Shown in pieces: positions 33,865 through 36,903 of a stretch of DNA of 36,903 nt. The stretch comes from Cytobacillus horneckiae (GTDB taxonomy: Bacteria; Bacillota; Bacilli; Bacillales; Cytobacillaceae). The first letter of the stretch is position 1; each line of letters opens with the position of its first letter. A program made the translations under genes and the position numbers. The DNA is taken from assembly GCF_002835735.1 (NCBI RefSeq), contig NZ_PISD01000064.1:1-36903 (forward strand), in the 5' to 3' direction. The notes beneath the pieces were generated by a model. That model ran no database searches, was not told the origin of the DNA, and saw nothing but the letters and a program-made list of their open reading frames with translations.

Positions 33865-36813
33865 TTGGCATCTATAGAACGTACGGCTTATCCAAGATTT
33901 AAAAAACGTCCTACTTCAAAAGAACTTCGTGATGTTTACTCCCCTACACCTGAAGAAAACCAATTTGCGCATAAAGTTGCTAGAGGACCTGTTTCAGTTC
34001 TAAGTCTATTAGTTATGTTAAAGTCTTTCCAACGACTTGGTTACTTTCCTCGACCGAAAGATATTCCTGTAGAGATCATGATTCATATTCGGACCTGTTT
34101 GAATCTCTCTGCTAGTGTTGAACCGAATTACAATAGTAAATCAATTTACCGACATCAAAAAGCAATTAGAGATTACCTCAATGTACGTCCTTATGGAAAA
34201 GAAGCCTTACATATTGCAACTACTTCAATTTATAAGGCTACACAGGTAATGGACAATCCAGCCGATCTTATCAACGTATCCATTGAAATATTAATAAAAG
34301 AAAGGTGTGAATTACCTGCTTTTAGTACATTAGATCGATTGGCTCGTCGTATAAGAACATTAGTGAATCACCAGTTATTTAATTCAGTATTTTCAAAATT
34401 GACTCCTGAAATTGAGCGAAAATTAGATCAATTACTAGTTACTAAAAATGATAATCGGACTTCTGAATATAACTTATTAAAAGAAATTCCAAAAAGCGCA
34501 ACACTTTCGCATATGAAAGAAATACAAAATAGGTTACTTCTGTTAACTGATTTTATAGAAGAAATTGATAGCTTACTAGAGGATATTCCAAATTTAAAAA
34601 TTAAACACTTCGCTTTAGAAGCAAAAGCGCTTGATGCATCAGAATTAAAAGACTTTAATTTAGCTAAAAGATATATGCTGCTACTTTGTATGATTTATCG
34701 CTCAAAAATTTCAGCTATAGATAGTTTGGTAGAGATGTTTCTCAAAAGAGTCAGAACAATACATAACAAAGGCAAAGAGGAGCTAGAACTTCTTCGAGAA
34801 AAACATAGATCAAAAACTGAAAATCTTATATCTGTTTTGGCGGAAGTCTTAAATGCCACAAGTATAAATGAGAACGATACCTTGACTGGTCAGAAAATAA
34901 GGGAGTTATTAGGGAGAAGAGGTGGTATCGACGCATTAAAAGAAGATTGTGAATCAATTTCATCATATAATGGCAATAACTACCTTCCTCTTTTATGGAA
35001 GTTCTATAAAAGCCACAGGAAAACTCTTTTTAGATTGATTAGTATGATTGAAATTAATTCAACCACACAGGATCAATCACTTTTAGAAGCTTTACAATTT
35101 TTACGTGATAATGAGAACCGAAAAATTGAAAATCTACAAATAGATTTGGATCTTTCATTTGCTAGTGAACAGTGGAAAAAAACGATTTATGTACCTAAAG
35201 AAAATAACTTAATCCATCGTAAACACCTTGAAATCTGTATTTTTTCCTATCTTGCAAGCGATTTAAAAACGGGAGACCTTTGTGTAAAAGGATCAGAGAA
35301 TTTTGCTGATTACCGTGAACAGCTCCTTTCTTGGGATGAGTGTAAACCTATGGTAGATGAATACTGTAAGGAACTTGGCTTTTCTTCAAATTCAGGGGAT
35401 TTTGTTCAACAATTAAAGCTCTGGCTAGGAGATACTGCACAAAAAGTAGATTTAAACTACCCTGATAACGGCCAGGTAATCATTAATGAAAATGGAGAAC
35501 CAACGTTGAGAAAAATAATGAGAAAAGAACAACCTCAGACAAGTAAGGCGTTAGAGGTAGTTATTTCTCAACGGTTACCTGAACGAAATGTCTTAGATAT
35601 TCTTTGTAATGTAGAACATTGGACAAATTGGACACGGCATTTTGGACCATTATCTGGTTCAGATCCTAAGCTTGAAAATGCAATGGAACGTTATATCATT
35701 ACTTCTTTTGGATACGGATGTAATTTAGGACCAACACAGACTTCTAAGCACATGAAAAAAGCAGTAACCCCACACATGATTTCATTTGTAAATCGGCGAC
35801 ATATTAATGCATCTAAAATAGACGAAGCTATTCGTAATATTTTAAATCAATACAATCAATTTAGTTTGCCTAGACTATGGGGTGATGGAAAAACGGCTGC
35901 TGCAGATGGAACAAAATTTGATCTCTACGAAGAAAACTTAATCTCTGAATACCACATTCGATACGGAGGTTATGGGGGGATTGCATATCATCATGTTTCA
36001 GATACTTATATTGCACTCTTTAGTCACTTCATTCCATGTGGAGTTTGGGAAGCAGTTTATATTATTGATGGTTTGCTGAAAAATAAATCAGACATTCAGC
36101 CCGATACGTTACATGCTGATACGCAAGGTCAATCAACGCCTGTTTTTGCACTTGCACATTTATTGGGGATTAATTTAATGCCTCGTATTCGAAATTGGAA
36201 GGATTTAAAATTTTACAGGGCTGATAAGGACACAAAATATCACCACATTGATCAGTTGTTTAGTGATACCGTTGACTGGGACCTAATTGAAACACACTGG
36301 CAAGATCTGCTCCAAGTGGTTCTTTCTATAAAAGCTGGTAAAATATTACCCTCTACACTACTTAGAAAACTAAGTAACTATAGTAGAAAAAACCGATTAT
36401 ATCAAGCTTTTAGGGAATTAGGAAGGATTGTAAGAACTGTATTTTTGCTTAAATATATTTCTGATATAAAACTAAGAGAGCAAATTGGTGCTAGTACAAA
36501 CAAAGTCGAAGCATATAACGGCTTTTCCAAATGGCTATTTTTTGGTGGCGATGGGATCATTTCAGAAAATGATCCAGAAGAACAAGAAAAGCGAATTAAA
36601 TATAATGATTTAGTTGCCAACGCAGTAATATTCCAAAATGTATGTGATATAACACTTATTTTGTGGGAACTTTCTAAAGAAGGCTATGTATTTTCAAAAG
36701 AAGATATTGTCATGCTTAGCCCTTATCTGACTAGGCATATAAAACGTTTCGGAGACTATATGATCGATTTAGAAAATATTCCACAACCAATCGAGGGAGA
36801 TATTCCTGTATAG
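33865..36813 (+). CDS. tnpA: Tn3-family transposase of the 13.1-kb element
   Basis: About 982 residues, full length. The C-terminal catalytic part has AAADGTKFDLYEENL (first catalytic Asp), LHADTQGQSTPVFALAHLLG (second Asp) and a terminal SKWLFFGGDG region after the NKVEAYNGF catalytic Glu. It is distant from the transposase at 99. TTG 33865 with GGAG about 9 bases upstream is preferred; TTG 33847 is also in frame. The stop lies 90 bp before the right inverted repeat. The frame is uninterrupted, so the transposon may still be active. Confidence 0.94.
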   Translation: MASIERTAYPRFKKRPTSKELRDVYSPTPEENQFAHKVARGPVSVLSLLVMLKSFQRLGYFPRPKDIPVEIMIHIRTCLNLSASVEPNYNSKSIYRHQKAIRDYLNVRPYGKEALHIATTSIYKATQVMDNPADLINVSIEILIKERCELPAFSTLDRLARRIRTLVNHQLFNSVFSKLTPEIERKLDQLLVTKNDNRTSEYNLLKEIPKSATLSHMKEIQNRLLLLTDFIEEIDSLLEDIPNLKIKHFALEAKALDASELKDFNLAKRYMLLLCMIYRSKISAIDSLVEMFLKRVRTIHNKGKEELELLREKHRSKTENLISVLAEVLNATSINENDTLTGQKIRELLGRRGGIDALKEDCESISSYNGNNYLPLLWKFYKSHRKTLFRLISMIEINSTTQDQSLLEALQFLRDNENRKIENLQIDLDLSFASEQWKKTIYVPKENNLIHRKHLEICIFSYLASDLKTGDLCVKGSENFADYREQLLSWDECKPMVDEYCKELGFSSNSGDFVQQLKLWLGDTAQKVDLNYPDNGQVIINENGEPTLRKIMRKEQPQTSKALEVVISQRLPERNVLDILCNVEHWTNWTRHFGPLSGSDPKLENAMERYIITSFGYGCNLGPTQTSKHMKKAVTPHMISFVNRRHINASKIDEAIRNILNQYNQFSLPRLWGDGKTAAADGTKFDLYEENLISEYHIRYGGYGGIAYHHVSDTYIALFSHFIPCGVWEAVYIIDGLLKNKSDIQPDTLHADTQGQSTPVFALAHLLGINLMPRIRNWKDLKFYRADKDTKYHHIDQLFSDTVDWDLIETHWQDLLQVVLSIKAGKILPSTLLRKLSNYSRKNRLYQAFRELGRIVRTVFLLKYISDIKLREQIGASTNKVEAYNGFSKWLFFGGDGIISENDPEEQEKRIKYNDLVANAVIFQNVCDITLILWELSKEGYVFSKEDIVMLSPYLTRHIKRFGDYMIDLENIPQPIEGDIPV

Positions 36814-36835
36814 TATATAAGAAAGTAAAGAGCAA

Positions 36836-36903
36836 GAAAGGGTTATAAATGGTAAACAATACCATACTATGACCCTTTTTTACATGTATCTCGGTCGTAC
36901 CCC
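36836..36903 (-). repeat. Right inverted repeat of the 13.1-kb transposon
   Basis: Read on the minus strand it begins GGGGTACGACCGAGATACAT and continues to TTTATAACCC, matching the repeat at 23773 over about 67 bp. It ends exactly at the last base of the window. Confidence 0.88.

Larger units (their letters stand above)
23773..36903. mobile_element. 13.1-kb Tn3-family transposon carrying formaldehyde-oxidation genes
   Basis: Bounded by GGGGTACGACCGAG at 23773 and its inverse at 36903; the repeats continue with similarity for about 67 bp. It contains, from left to right, a frameshifted dehydrogenase, hxlB, hxlA, a divergent hxlR, a small zinc protein, zwf, gnd, an unknown gene, pgi, a res site, a resolvase and a transposase at the right end. 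The left end interrupts a transposase gene, as expected for an insertion. The right end coincides with the window end, so the 5-bp target duplication (predicted TTATA) cannot be checked here. Confidence 0.85.

Noticed and set aside
1..36903. CRISPR arrays, tRNA or rRNA genes, replication origin, toxin-antitoxin genes
   Set aside because: None was seen on either strand.

Overview
The window looks like accessory DNA (plasmid or genomic island) from a spore-forming Bacillaceae, Bacillus cereus-like in flavour. It is AT-rich, uses strong GGAGG-type ribosome sites and carries a spore germinant-receptor operon. It consists largely of Tn3-family transposon parts nested with insertion sequences. Both window ends coincide with transposon inverted-repeat termini, so it may be a contig broken at repeats.

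Layout. (1) 1-3850: Tn3-family transposase and serine resolvase on the minus strand, with a Tn4430-like inverted repeat at base 1 and a res region. (2) 3979-4552: two convergent small thiol-rich proteins, an 18-cysteine CxxCxGxG-repeat protein and a four-helix Csp-type copper-binding protein. (3) 4673-11778: a broad-spectrum mercury module. A minus-strand operon encodes an ArsR regulator, MerE-like carrier, thioredoxin-like protein, CcdA-like protein and MerA. A plus-strand unit encodes a MerR-type regulator, two organomercurial lyases and a YHS-type metal protein. Beyond merA lies an HMA (MerP-like) gene whose first metal-binding cysteine codon is UGA, followed at the right distance by a GGUC-loop hairpin; it is a strong selenoprotein candidate. 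(4) 12030-16080: a membrane-protein gene apparently disrupted by an IS256-family element, an smtB-smtA metallothionein operon, and an ISL3-family element. (5) 16258-21554: a second resolvase with res site, two small membrane proteins, and a germinant-receptor operon in the order B-A-C, as in gerX of the TnXO1 transposon. (6) 21914-22812: a group II intron without an encoded protein, sitting inside a terminator stem. (7) 22921-23772: the C-terminal end of another Tn3 transposase, cut exactly at the next transposon. (8) 23773-36903: an apparently intact 13.1-kb Tn3-family transposon with long inverted repeats, res, resolvase and transposase. Its passengers are hxlR, hxlA, hxlB, zwf, gnd and pgi.

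How it works together. HxlA and HxlB fix formaldehyde onto ribulose 5-phosphate and give fructose 6-phosphate. Pgi, Zwf and Gnd turn this back into ribulose 5-phosphate, CO2 and reduced nucleotides. The transposon therefore carries a nearly self-contained dissimilatory ribulose monophosphate cycle that burns formaldehyde. A 46-bp sequence in front of hxlA recurs, inverted, in front of the zwf unit, suggesting that one HxlR-type regulator controls both halves. The left half is a thiol- and possibly selenol-based metal defence. The two most novel points are the selenocysteine HMA candidate and the mobile formaldehyde-oxidation cycle.
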